Positions 11,501 to 21,906 are shown, counted from the first letter of the stretch. The stretch is 64,000 bases of DNA from Paracyclopina nana (GCA_019096065.1 JAGUCH010000009.1:2242001-2306000); one strand, 5' to 3'. The notes: generated by a model not told the origin, from the letters alone. Numbers and translations are program-made.

Positions 11501-14470
11501 ATAAGTGATTGCTCATAGTACCAAGTTGATTGGGTTGGAATGCCTAACGTTCTCACTGCAGGGGACAAATGTGCTCGCGATGATCGATTTCCCCCAAGCA
11601 CATTGGAAACTTTCCTCAGCAGATATCCAACCCCAAAGTAAAAGTTCAACAGACATCAAAATTGTATATATCCTAGCAATTACAGATTTGAAGAGGATTC
11701 CAGCCGAAATTGTGGGGCATTTCCTTTTGCTCTGAGATTTACTTGTCATCTCCTCCATCTAGAAAAAAAGTGACTGGCTCTATTGCTTCATAATTTGCTA
11801 AGCTTTTTAAAAATTCAATTTTGGCAAGGCTTGGCATTAAGCCCATGATGGGGGGCAACATGCTAGAGTTTGGCTTCTCATTTTTCGCTTCAATGGAGTT
11901 TTGGGTCATTCTGCTAAAAGCCACTTTGAAGACAATGGAATGACTCGATTCTTATCATGCACAGCAGCTCAGCATCTAAGGTTTCTCAGGAGGAATCGAG
12001 TCAGTATTTAGCTCCAGAAACAAGAGATGAAAACAGGCGATTAGGGCTCTCTACAAGGGAAATTAATCAACTTGAAGTATCTCAGTCTCATTCTTTTTGC
12101 ACAAGCTACTTTGTAGCATACTTTCCTTGCCTTATAAGGCGTGCAAAAAATAGGACTGATTTTTGGAGCAGGGGCGCAAAAAAGCTGACTTTTTCTAACT
12201 GGAATTTAGACATGAGTGCAAAAAACAAATTGAAGAAAAATTGCAAAAATAATTTGAGCTCGAATTTTAGGAGGCTGTAACATAGAAAAATGCTTAGTTT
12301 TTCAAATAAGTACAAAAATGTCAACGGTCGTTGATACATTAGCTGCAAGCCAAACAACACCCAAAAAACCGGTGTGTTTCAACCTGGGCATGTGTGCACA
12401 TGGGAGCAGCAGCTGGCACAGCCCTCAATTTTTACTGGTTAAAATTGCCAAAAAAAAGCAGTACTTTGGATGACTAGGCAAATTTCCTCAAGTTGTCCCC
12501 CACCAAAGCTCTCTTTGGTATGTCCTATTTTCCAGGAAATTGAACCCACTACTAAATAAGAGATGGCATCATGTTTGCGGGTGAAACTGCTTGAGGTTGC
12601 CCAGGTCACGAATTTCTGTTGCCCATCACAAACCAACCACACGAGGTTTCCCACAATGACCGTTGGAAAATATGCCAGACATTTTATCCTGGTACACATT
12701 CAGTCCTTTGGTATATTTCCAAGAGCCGAAATTTCGCCAAAATTAACTAATCCTTTTTGTTATTGCAGCACGCCAAAAGAGATAATCCTCTCAGTATTCT
12801 TCATCGTAATAAAAGGGATAATTGATATTTGGAAATAGAAATTGCAACAAGTTTCTTCAACGAGGAAGAAATTGGACACCCGAAAAAAATTACACTCTCT
12901 GTGAAATGATGGTGAGAGAAGAATTTTAAACAAGGTTAAAGTGAAATTTGAGGACTGGGGGGAAAATTCACCTTGGTATCTCAAGTTTTTTGCCATAGTT
13001 CAGCTCTCAGTAGTAGTGCAAATTTTGATCAATTATGGCAATTATTTTCGAGCCTCCCTTTGCAAAAATGCTTGCTGTGCCTTCAAATTATAAAGGCAAC
13101 TTTCGTGACCTTTGCTCTCTTAGCCACCATTTTTTTTTGCTCAAATAATCCACGGCAACCTCAAGAGAGGGAGAGACAGTTAGTCAAGTGTTTTTCCGAA
13201 TAGTTCAAAAATTGGCCAATTTTCAGGTGATGATTGTGCAAACTGAGCTCAAAGCTGGGCATAATGTGCAATTACTAGCCTGGCTTGGTGCATTATTCAA
13301 ACACCCACTTTCATAACAGGGATGCAAAAACTGTGATGTATATTTATGCTGAGCTAGCTGAGAAAACCACTTTGCTGCCATGTTTGCCCACTGTGCCCCT
13401 AGCTGAGCTTAGTTTTCAAACCGTTTGCTGCAGTTGCTCAAAAAAGCTACGTGAGTCAAATATCAAGAATGGGTGAAGAGAGCAATTTTTAACGGTGTTA
13501 TAACGATTCAGAATTCCCACTTGAAATTGGGCTGGAAAAAGTGAAATTGCAATAATAATAATAACAAATGGTGGTGAGAAATTGTGTCGGCGATGAGAAG
13601 GAGGGCCGAAAGTGGAAATTAAGAGCTCGGTTTAACACGTCCCTGCTCCACTTAATAATTTTGCTGTTGTTGTTGTTATTATTTCAGAAGTTTTACAGCA
13701 AAGCAGACGAAGAGACCTTTAAACAGGAAACAGATCCTAGAGTGCAAAATCGAATTTGACAACAACCAGTTTCCCACTACTGCACAGCCCTTTTTCCTTT
13801 CCATATAATAATGGGTTTAAAGGGTGAAATTCCCATCACATGAACCCCCAACTTAAAACTCCCCCTCTTCCTTTTTGGCGTGAAATCAACTGTTGAACTG
13901 TATTCATTATCTTTTTTGCTTGAACTGCTCTGCAAATTTTATTATCACCTCTGCAAGTAAAAGAGGAGGAAAACAAGTTTTTCCCTAGTGGTGTGTGGTG
14001 ATTGAACTTGAAGAACATTTTGCAAGGAATGTGGCCACACCAAAATGGGTTAATGGCTTTGGAATTTGTCACACAGCTCAGCTTGGTTAAAGGTTGTAAA
14101 CAACTCTTGGATGTGAGTTGATAAATTGTATGTAATTTTAGGCATATCTCATATTTGGACTGATGACACTCAAGAGACAAAGCAAATACAAAGTTTGCTT
14201 AAGGGTGAATTTGCTCAAGTCTGACTCATGATTTGAGTCAACACTTTTTTTAAGAGTCAGTGAAAAACGGATTTCTTACCTTTGATAGGCTTGCTGGTCA
14301 TAACCACTAACACTAGACACATTGGACTGATTCAAACTCTGAGGTCCGTAAAAGTAAGATCCACTAGCTCTTTGTACCACACCACCATGACTCAGAATGC
14401 CAGACCTCAAATTATAATGGCCATTTTGGCCATTATTGTACACAAGTGGCAACCCAACTTGGCTTTGCAT
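2400..14470 (-). CDS. Three-exon gene for a 468-aa Ser/His/Gln-rich protein of unknown function
   Basis: Coding exons are 14280-14470, 2919-3960 and 2400-2573. Junctions are GTAAGA donor to TTTGCAG acceptor (phase 2) and GTAAGA donor to CTGTCAG acceptor (phase 0). The 191, 1042 and 174 coding bases sum to exactly 469 codons including TAG, which strongly supports the model. The protein is low-complexity (His, Gln and Ser runs), with basic and acidic stretches and one helical, conserved-looking core, LRVSDNTLKLIQKQALL, about two thirds of the way along. I see no signal peptide, membrane segment or catalytic motif, so a cytoplasmic or nuclear scaffold is only inference. I do not recognise the family. 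The start is the ATG at 14470; two short upstream ATGs in other frames end quickly. It is transcribed away from the mobile element from a GC-rich promoter. Confidence 0.7.
2919..3960 (-). CDS. Exon 2 (main) of the 468-aa gene
   Basis: This exon carries most of the protein. The acceptor is TTCTTTGCAG and the donor GAG|GTAAGAATCC. It begins with a His/Gln-rich segment, continues through a long Ser-rich and charged stretch, and contains the helical core LRVSDNTLKLIQKQALL. The open frame runs past the donor into the intron, but the strong GTAAG site and the phase fit with exon 3 favour splicing. Confidence 0.72.
5216..5360. repeat. Long hairpin (inverted repeat, ~67-bp arms)
   Basis: The arm 5216-5282 is nearly the reverse complement of 5294-5360, with about an 11-base loop. 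A few mismatches or small gaps interrupt the stem. It lies inside a host intron, roughly 90 bases before the MITE. It could be a foldback element, a MITE remnant or a hairpin-RNA precursor. No target-site duplication was evident at its edges. Confidence 0.8.
5452..5838. mobile_element. Tc1/mariner-like MITE with ~36-bp TIRs and TA duplication
   Basis: Terminal inverted repeats lie at 5452-5487 and 5803-5838. The right end read inward begins CAGTCTGACCGTTCAAAATT and the left end differs only slightly. Both ends abut TA (5450-5451 and 5839-5840), the target duplicated by Tc1/mariner transposases, and CAGT is a common mariner terminus. The 387-bp body has no transposase, so the element is non-autonomous. 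Confidence 0.75.
14280..14470 (-). CDS. Exon 1 of the 468-aa gene
   Basis: The exon starts at an ATG at 14470 (MQSQVGLPLVYNNG) and ends at a CAAAG|GTAAGAAAT donor in phase 2. It encodes 63 residues plus two bases, rich in Gly, Ser, Asn and Gln. The sequence just upstream is GC- and CpG-rich with a CRE, as expected for a promoter and 5' UTR. Confidence 0.65.
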
Positions 14471-14578
14471 TTTCACACATGAAGCATTGAAGGGTCTTGA
14501 TTCGAAATCCGCGCGTGTGACCAAGACAACCGGCCAACTCCAACTGATGCGAGGGCACTAAACTGAGCACAGGTCAGC

Positions 14579-14720
14579 TGACGTCAGCGCGGCTGGCTGA
14601 GAGCGCTCGCGCGCGCGAGGCACCCAAGTCTCAGCACTAAGACTCTGAGAGAGAGAGAGTGGCTCAAAAGTTTTGCATCTCCTCCTCATTTCTGTGCTGT
14701 TGACTCCATTATTAATTGGA
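14579..14720 (-). promoter_or_regulatory. GC-rich promoter with a CRE for the 468-aa gene
   Basis: A perfect cAMP-response element TGACGTCA lies at 14579-14586, about 110 bases upstream of the start codon at 14470. It is followed by an alternating CG tract (about 14601-14618) and a GA tract (14646-14659). This CpG density is exceptional for the window. Assignment as promoter is inference from position and composition. Confidence 0.5.
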
Positions 14721-17700
14721 AAACGCCTTTGAGACCAGCAGCATTTTTTGTGGAGTGGCTAGCCTGTGCTGCAGCAGAAGCAGGCCAAATAATGCTTGTG
14801 ACATGAATGACAGAGTTGTATTAATGGGCGGTGGGTTTGAGAAAAATTCTCCAGATTAGCTTCTCCTTTTTGCTCGGGCTATTGTAAGATGATTTTTGTC
14901 AGGGCAATTCTGCTTTGAGCTGACCGCTCTTTTCAAGCTGCTACTACATAGCTTCCATAGGCCAATTTCAATGTCTGCCTTCTTGTTGAAACAAAAACAC
15001 CTTTTTCAAAATGATCCCTCACCACAAATGATGAGTGAGCATGCTCAAAAAAAGGTGGCCATTTTGCACACACATTATGAATGTTGGCACCTCATGAATC
15101 TCAAGAAACTCGTGCAAATCTCTGGGTGTGTCAACCCCAAAAGATGACAATTTGCACAAGCCGAATTTTTCTCCTTTGGCAGCGCTCAACAATGCGAGCT
15201 GAGGTTTTTTCCTGACCTCCTTTGTATACAATCCATCCATATTTGTCTCCATAAAGTCGCTTTTTGCACGTTTGACAGCTCCAAATACGTCATACTTTCT
15301 GCAACCGAACTCAAGCCATTCCCAGCACTAAAAATAATTAAGCTACTCAAATTGAAAAAAATCGTAGTTTTTGGGTGGATTTTTTGGGCCGATTTCGCAC
15401 AGTGGTCCGGTAGTGCACATGAGGGCTTTATATGGCGTTGGGCAAACATTTCGATGGGCATTGTGCGTGCATCATGCCAGCCATATCAAAGGGTTATTCA
15501 TGCAGCTAGCTTCACCAAGGGAAAAGGTAGGTTAATACTATGAGTTGACCGCAATCTTGCCAAGATGACGAGGCACAGATTTCTTCCCAAACAGGGAGGT
15601 CCAGCCTATTTTACGCCGCATTCACTAACATATAGCAAAGGAGCTAGCGCTACTCAAAAAGTGGCACAGTGATGCAGATTGAGCACCAGGCCTTATCTGG
15701 CCCTTGGAAAACACAACTGGAATTGATTGCAGTAGCATAGGAGCAAGGCTCTATCATATGGATGACAGTTCTGAATGTGCCTCTGATGATAAAAGTTCAG
15801 GTTTTGCCCCACTTTCCGCCGCGTACTCCATTGCCAATTAGCTATGCTCTAAGGTGTTGGCTACTTTTGTGGTCGAGCAGCACAAGTGAAAAACGAAACC
15901 AGCTATTTACCACCACGTCACTTTTTGAATCATATCTTTGCACCACCGCATAGAGATTGCAAAGTGAGTTAAGGATTTTGCATATTGGGCAGCGCATATT
16001 GTTCTTACCTGGAAGAGTTTTAATAAGAGTACAAGGCTAGCAAAAATGGAAGGAATACAATTTATGTCTTCCCCTAAAAATGTCAATGATGCAGGATTAG
16101 CCGGTTTTTTAGGCTAAATCAAACTGCCAGTTGATGCATGCACAAAGATAAAATCGAGGGGGGAATTTGAGTGCTATCAAGATACTAGATGCATAATATG
16201 GGGGCCCTATGGGGAGAGAGGTTTCTTTGTTTCCAGGCCATAAAATTTTGACACTTTACAGCAGCCTCAGCAATCCCCTTAAAATGAGCACACAAAGTAG
16301 CAGTGGGAAAATCCGGATTAAACCTTGCAGCAACAATATAAATGGTGTCAAAATAGTAGAAAGTTGACAACAAAAGCAACAATGCAGTGTGCCACCATTC
16401 CTCCTCTTGCAAGCTGAATGGAAAAAAATAATAATTAGCACTTATCAGAGGGCCGAAATAAATGAGCTTCTTCCATAATATGACATAGACATGCCAAAGC
16501 CAAATTTACTTGCAGCATCATTAGAGCAAAATGGCCATAAAAATGCAATTTGCTGTAAAAATATTCACTTTGTCACACAGAAAGAGAAGAATATATTCCT
16601 TAATACCCTTTGGCACTTATAAAAAATGCTCATAGCCTCAAGGTATTCATGTTTATGATTGAGTTCAGTACAAAGAAAAAGAAGAACAGTAATCATCATG
16701 CAATGCACTAGTAACTCACACACTAATTTTTTTACATCTCCTTAGTAAACAAAAAATCATGAATGAACAGCCAGGCATCTCAATTATTGACAAAGTCTGA
16801 TAGCACTCATTGCTTTTTCATTTAAAAAGGGAATCTTTTAACGCTTGGTGCATTGTGAAAATCATGAAGAACATCAAAGCTAGGTGCTCTCTTCTATATT
16901 TGGAGCATTTCGGATTGGGAGAAAATCGTCAACAATGGCGCATGACATGGGCAATTTTCTCCCTTGCGCGTCAAGATGGCGCTGTCATTATCATTATTAA
17001 TCCTCAGAAGAAAATTCGAGGAGGAGTCCACCCAACTTTATTTCTAGCTGCCCGATACATATAGGAAAAATCCCTAGCTAAAATATGGTGGAGGGAAAGG
17101 TGATATTCCAGGGATCATTAACTTCATTTCAGGCCAGGATTTTTATGGATTTTCTCAGTGTACTACTATTTTAGCAGCAGCAGGGGTGAATATTGACCTA
17201 CATCTGATAAACAAAGGGAGTCCCTTTTTAAAAATGTATTGAAAGTCAAATATATACCAAAACAATCTTAGCTTTGGAAATGCGAGGTATGTTTTTCTTA
17301 AATAACAACCAGCTTATGCCAGAACAGGCTTGTTAACACTAATGAGTTATCAAAATGACATTTTTATGAGGCTAACCTGAACAGAGGCCTACAAATTAAT
17401 GTAAGAATCCAAAAATACTAATAGACATCATTAACAGATTCATCAGGAAGTTGGAAAATAGGTCAGAAAGAGAAGTTTTTGTTGTGCTGAATTGTGATCA
17501 ATGTTTGGTATAAGATCATTTGTAGGTTACATGTAAGAAATGTCAAAACAAAATCTCTAGGGAAAATATTTCATCAATTTCTTGTTGTACTCATTTACAG
17601 CTTGTTTCACCCACATGTTCAGGGAAAATACTTATTTTTCAGAAACATTCAGCTATGAAAGAAACCTATGATAATCACTATACATTTCAAACTTGCTCAA

Positions 17701-18524
17701 ATGGTTGACAAAATGTTGGACTTCTATTTGAAGAGATGCTTTAAATTAGGACTACAAGAAATTTCAGTAGCTTCTTTTTCTAAATGGTTGTAGTAGTGAT
17801 GGTAAAAGTTTTAAAAATGGCAAGGCATCAGCATAAATTATTTCATGACCTAAATTTGCCAGCTCTTTAAGATTGAGCCACTAATATGCAAATGAGCAAC
17901 ATACTAGAATGTCAGCTGGTCTTCAAGACTCGAACATGTGAGGGTCATGGGCGGATGCCAGCTCTCAGAAAAGGGATTCAATACTGCAGTTGTAAAAAAG
18001 ATATGCTAATCTTTTTGCAGACAGAGAAAATAGCACATTTCATGACTTTTCCCCACTTTTTGTCCCAAGGTATGAAAAATATCTTTTTAAAAGCCTCATC
18101 ATTTTCACAGCCTTATCTGAAATTGGACAAAAAAAAGCTGGCTAGCTAGAATTTCAATCAGGCCAGCAGGAGGAATCCAAATGCAAGCCTGAAAGTAATG
18201 TAGCAGATAAACAATATGTTTGGTCATATATTTTACCCACAGGTTAATTACATACTTTTCTTCTACCGCTGCTTCCAGCCATGGCATCATCTTAAATTTC
18301 CAGGTCTGATCTTCTGATGTTGATATGGCAAAGTATACTAAGCTAACAAAAAAGTTTTTAATCTCTGCCTCTTGCAATGCCTTGCAGAATTGAGCAGCAT
18401 AATTAAAATAACTTTCTCAATGAAAAAAAAAAGAAGAAAAGTGCTTCAATGTACCATTTATTTGAACTTTCTTAGATGAAAATAGCCCAGATTTTTTAGT
18501 TTGCTTGAAACACAGCTGCAAGTC
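14721..18524. other. Intergenic or intronic DNA left of the element
   Basis: No supported gene was found. The sequence is AT-rich and resembles the other introns. If the minus-strand gene beginning at 60125 extends this far left, this stretch would be part of one of its introns. Confidence 0.45.
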
Positions 18525-18530
18525 AACGAG
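18525..18530. repeat. Left target-site duplication (AACGAG)
   Basis: AACGAG directly precedes the element terminus TGTTGTATAG. The same six bases directly follow the other terminus at 40348-40353, and the flanks diverge beyond this. A 6-bp duplication is the hallmark of Polinton/Maverick integrases. Confidence 0.88.
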
Positions 18531-18609
18531 TGTTGTATAGTACCTACACCACTCTGACACAATTGCGGTAATTAGAAAGCCCCATAGTAGTGCGTGGGAA
18601 CCAAAATGC

Positions 18610-18772
18610 ACTCAGGGGTAAGTGCAATTTGCACCCTTGTGGGGGTGCAAAGGTGCAATTGCACCAAGGTGCAAAACAGGTGCTTTCTCAGGGTTGCACC
18701 ATAGTTTTTAGTGCATTGCACTTTTGGTGAGGGTCAGTCACCTTGAGTTGCTACGGGGATAAAGAGCTCAAA
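18610..18772 (+). promoter_or_regulatory. Terminal GTGCAA/TTGCAC cluster and IAP1 upstream region
   Basis: Within the first 250 bases of the element GTGCAA and TTGCAC recur many times. They include GTGCAATTTGCAC (18622-18634) and the perfect palindrome GGTGCAATTGCACC (18652-18665). A block at 18710-18746 (AGTGCATTGCACTTTT...GGTCAGTCACCTT) is repeated upstream of IAP2, suggesting a shared promoter. The same cluster lies mirrored at about 40106-40268. Roles as integrase, terminal-protein or transcription-factor sites are inference. Confidence 0.5.
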
Positions 18773-19366
18773 ATGGAGGAAATAGTCAAATTTGTTGCAC
18801 CCATGAATCACAAGTATGCTACTTTGGAAAGTAGACTCAACTCATTTGTCACCTGGCCCAAATACTTAATCTAAACCCCACTTGAGATGGCCAGGGCAGG
18901 ATTTTTTTACTCTGGGGTTGGTCATATTGTTTTTTGCTATTATTGTCATCATAAATGGGAAGAATGGATCAGGATGTTTGATCCTTGGGAGGAACATATT
19001 CTGTGGTCTCCCAATTGCCCCTATGTCCGATTGATGAAGGGAAAGTGTTATGTAGAGACTGTCACAGAGAGAGCAGAGAATGACGACGACTTTTCAATAC
19101 TTGAATGCATAACATGCATGATTTGCTCAAAGAATCCACGAACGAAGGAGAAGGATAAAAAACCCTATTTTGCAATGAAAGAAGAAGAAGAATGTAACAC
19201 CTCAACAATACAAAATGAGTGCAAAATATGTTACAAAAGAGAGATCAACATGATGTTTTTACCTTGTAACCATGTGGTGTCTTGCCTAGTTTGTGGAACC
19301 TCAGTCAACAGATGCCCTATCTGTAGGATTCAGTTGACTGGCGGAGCAAGAGCTTTTTTGTCTTAA
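18773..19366 (+). pseudogene. IAP-like BIR-RING gene 1, left copy, interrupted by a nonsense codon
   Basis: IAP proteins bind caspases through BIR domains and ubiquitinate targets through a RING. From the ATG at 18773 the frame opens a BIR N-terminus (YATLESRLNSFVTWP), meets TAA at about 18872-18874, then continues in the same frame. The ATG at 18887 gives a 159-residue frame. The BIR zinc ligands C-x2-C-x16-H-x6-C and a C-terminal RING-HC (C-x2-C-x11-C-x-H-x3-C-x2-C-x6-C-x2-C) are intact. The paralogue downstream has a Gln codon where this one has TAA. Translation from 18887 would give a BIR lacking its first helix but with an intact RING. AATAAA follows at 19401. The same stop is in the right arm. 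Confidence 0.75.
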
Positions 19367-19522
19367 TTCTTTTTAATGTGCTCATTAGGTTTTCTCAGAA
19401 AATAAAGTCTCAATTTCATCCCAGAACCAAAATGAGGTAAAAAAAATAGAATTGGTAGTTTTATGCACACAGGTACAAAAGTAGTGCATAACAAGTGCTT
19501 TCTCATGAACAAAAGCACAGGT

Positions 19523-19589
19523 CCAGTGCAATGCACTTTTTGTGTGGTCAGTCACCTCTTGATGACTGGAGGAGAGAGAGCTAAAAAAA
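19523..19589 (+). promoter_or_regulatory. Duplicated upstream block of IAP2
   Basis: The sequence from 19525 (AGTGCAATGCACTTTTTGTG, then GGTCAGTCACCT) closely matches the block at 18710-18746 upstream of IAP1. Its conservation together with the coding sequence indicates that gene and promoter were duplicated as one unit. Confidence 0.5.
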
Positions 19590-20126
19590 ATGGATCATAT
19601 AATTATATTTAGAGAAACCATGAACAAAAAGTATGCTACTCTGGAAAGTAGACTCAAATCATTTGCAACTTGGCCTATTGGCTTAACCCAACGCCCTATT
19701 AAAATGGCAAAGGCAGGATTTTTTTACTCTGGGTGTGGAGATAGTGTCTACTGCTACTATTGCCATGGTGGCATACATAGATGGTTGCCTAATGAGGATC
19801 CTTGGGTTGAGCATACATTATGGTTCCCCACCTGCCCCTATGTCCGTTTGATGAAAGGGGATCGGTTCATAAGACAAGTATGGCTAACTGGATCAACAGC
19901 GAGCAGGATCCTCAGTGAACAGAAAAAGGATGAAGGAGATGATGAAATAGAAGAAGCTAGGAGGTCAACGTTGAAAAATGAGTGCAAAATATGCTACCAC
20001 AGAGAAATTGGCATGCTATTTTTGCCATGTCACCATGTGGTGTCATGTTTAGTTTGTGGAACCTCAGTCTACACCTGCCCTGTCTGTAGAACTCAGTTGA
20101 TTGGTGCTGTAAGAGCTTTGTCGTAA
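19590..20126 (+). CDS. IAP-like BIR-RING protein 2, left copy (178 aa)
   Basis: Predicted inhibitor-of-apoptosis-like protein and RING E3 ligase, acting in the host cytoplasm. One BIR spans about residues 17-85, with zinc ligands C-x2-C-x16-H-x6-C and the typical AGFFYSG and DPW..H..W signatures. A RING-HC near residues 130-168 has all eight ligands. Cellular IAPs usually have two or three BIRs, so one BIR plus RING gives a compact viral-style architecture. The start at 19590 keeps the BIR N-terminal helix. Two AATAAA hexamers begin at the stop codon. The gene converges with the zinc-finger gene at 20174. It is a diverged tandem copy of IAP1. Confidence 0.82.
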   Translation: MDHIIIFRETMNKKYATLESRLKSFATWPIGLTQRPIKMAKAGFFYSGCGDSVYCYYCHGGIHRWLPNEDPWVEHTLWFPTCPYVRLMKGDRFIRQVWLTGSTASRILSEQKKDEGDDEIEEARRSTLKNECKICYHREIGMLFLPCHHVVSCLVCGTSVYTCPVCRTQLIGAVRALS

Positions 20127-20173
20127 ATAAATAAAAATTTCTTACATGTATCATACAAGTTTATTCGGAAAGC

Positions 20174-20569
20174 TTAGTTCCACATTTTGTAGTCATTGGA
20201 CTCTGTTTTTCTCACTTTGTTTGTTGCATGATTATCTAATGCACGACGATCATACCAATCTGGCATAATGCGAGTCTTTGGGTCTCTGGCTGAGGCAACT
20301 TTTCGTTTCTGAGCTTCCCCAAGGGCATGAATATTTTTTAAATGCCGCTTTAGTGAATTACCACGGGTAAATTCAGAGCCACAGAGGGAGCAAGCAAAGC
20401 GTGGTGCCTCTTCTATCTCCATGGGTGGTTCTTGCATGGGGTCAATGATAGTGTTTGATTCTGGCATCATTTGCGGCTCTGGGGCAACTTGCCCTGAGGT
20501 GGTAGCAAGAACCTGCGGGATTTCAAGGGAAGCAATATCCAGGTTTTCGCAAAAGCATGATTTGGACAT
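20174..20569 (-). CDS. Small C2H2 zinc-finger protein, left copy (131 aa)
   Basis: A single classical finger lies in the middle, FACSLCGSEF followed by H-x4-H (C-x2-C-x12-H-x4-H). An acidic, Pro- and Met-rich N-terminal part precedes it, and a basic tail rich in Lys, Arg and Asn follows. It probably binds nucleic acid and may regulate element transcription. I chose the ATG at 20569 because upstream in-frame codons are non-ATG. It is divergent from integrase, with about 126 bases between starts, so a shared promoter is likely. A minus-strand AATAAA lies at 20160-20165. Confidence 0.65.
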   Translation of the reverse strand: MSKSCFCENLDIASLEIPQVLATTSGQVAPEPQMMPESNTIIDPMQEPPMEIEEAPRFACSLCGSEFTRGNSLKRHLKNIHALGEAQKRKVASARDPKTRIMPDWYDRRALDNHATNKVRKTESNDYKMWN

Positions 20570-20695
20570 TTCAGCCTTGTGCAAGCGCAAGCGAAGAAGA
20601 GAAAGAATCACCCCTCCAACCTCAGGCACCAAAAGAGCCTCAAAAACCAAAAAGGGAAAAGAGAAAACGAATGAGCGAAGATCCCATCATTCATC

Positions 20696-21775
20696 ATGCC
20701 GAGGCTAAAAAGAGCCGTCAAACTGCTTAGAGATAAATATACGATCCCTGGACATCCAATTGCTTTTGCGGGCGTTGAAAAGATTCATCAGTTCTTCAAG
20801 GGGCAGCTGTCCCGTGAAGAAATTGAAGAGTACTTGAAATCTGTAGATGTCTTCACAGTCCATCGTCAGCCCAAGCCTAGTAAAATCTACAACCCTATTT
20901 ATGTATACCACAAACGCGACCAAATTCAAGCGGACTTGTGCTCATTTTTTCAGCAAGAGAAGTACAATCAGGGGTTCAAGTATCAATTAGTGATCATTGA
21001 TTCTTTCACCAGATTCGCTTGGGTGGTACCATTAAAGAACAAACGTGGACCAACTGTGCTAGCCGCCTTCTCCAAGGTGTTTGACGAAGAAATTCACCAG
21101 GCTAGGAAACTGATAGTTGATGCGGGAACCGAGTTCCTCAATAGGCCATTTAGGTCGTGGCTTGATTCCAAAGGCATCAAGCTTCATGTTCCAAGAACCC
21201 TAGGGAAGGCTAGCTTTGCTGAAGCCTTCATCAAAACTCTAAAATCGCTCATTTCAAGATACTGCACTGAATACAGCACCAGCTCCTTTGTTGAGGTGCT
21301 CCCAAAACTTGTGAAAAGTTACAACTTTCGGGTACATCGGGCCATAGGAACAAGCCCTGTAAAAGCGGAACGTGATCACAAAGAGCAGCTGCGAATCCGT
21401 GAGGCAAATTTGTTGCGCTATGCATCGATAACAAAGCGCAAGCCTAAGTATGAAGTGGGACAGCTTGTCAGGATCTCAAGGGACCTTGGCAAATTTGGTC
21501 GATCCTTCAATGCCCACTTTACCAACGAACTTTTTATTGTGAAGGAAATCGTCGACACAAAGCCTATTCCCTTGTACACTCTCACTGACTTAAAGGGCCA
21601 GGACACATTGGAGGGGAGGTTTCGCAATGAAGAGCTCACTGGGGTCAAGCTTTCACTTCAATTGCATGTGGGCAAAATCCTAAGCAAAGAAGGTGACTAT
21701 TGGACCATCAACTTTCAAGGGGCTCCACCATCATTAAGAGTAAAGTTGCATCGTAAAAATTTCAAGAAACAATAA
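20696..21775 (+). CDS. Retroviral-type (Polinton) integrase, left copy (359 aa)
   Basis: It catalyses end processing and strand transfer of the element into host DNA. The rve core spans about residues 70-230 with the acidic triad D80 (QADLCSF), D142 (VDAGTEF) and E176 (FAEAFIK); D142 to E176 has the near-35 spacing of DDE integrases. A C-terminal SH3/chromo-like segment (about residues 250-320, starting YEVGQLVRISRD) follows, as in Polinton and Ty3-type integrases. No clear HHCC zinc domain is visible at the N-terminus, though residues 1-60 are helical and basic. An AATAAA overlaps the stop. The 6-bp duplications at the element ends match this enzyme class. Confidence 0.9.
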   Translation: MPRLKRAVKLLRDKYTIPGHPIAFAGVEKIHQFFKGQLSREEIEEYLKSVDVFTVHRQPKPSKIYNPIYVYHKRDQIQADLCSFFQQEKYNQGFKYQLVIIDSFTRFAWVVPLKNKRGPTVLAAFSKVFDEEIHQARKLIVDAGTEFLNRPFRSWLDSKGIKLHVPRTLGKASFAEAFIKTLKSLISRYCTEYSTSSFVEVLPKLVKSYNFRVHRAIGTSPVKAERDHKEQLRIREANLLRYASITKRKPKYEVGQLVRISRDLGKFGRSFNAHFTNELFIVKEIVDTKPIPLYTLTDLKGQDTLEGRFRNEELTGVKLSLQLHVGKILSKEGDYWTINFQGAPPSLRVKLHRKNFKKQ

Positions 21776-21906
21776 AAAGATGCTTCTCCACTTAACTTCT
21801 AAACCGGAAACACCTCATTTAGCTAGCGTGAAGTTGCCCAAGAGCGGGGGCCTAGAATGTGGGGGTGCTTTCAGTTTGCTTTTCATCTAGTTTCATCAAC
21901 GAATCT

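Larger units (their letters stand above)
3961..14279 (-). other. Intron 1 of the 468-aa gene (10.3 kb)
   Basis: Between exons 1 and 2 I see no supported coding exon on either strand. The intron contains a 145-bp long-arm hairpin (5216-5360), a TA-flanked MITE (5452-5838) and four copies of an 11-base motif between 6974 and 8073. The rest is AT-rich with no recognisable genes. Confidence 0.55.

Noticed and set aside
20421-20708. 95-codon plus-strand frame overlapping the zinc-finger gene and ending at the integrase start
   Set aside because: It is antisense to the zinc-finger coding sequence; its basic end is composition-driven. It could be an upstream integrase exon, but no splice sites support this.
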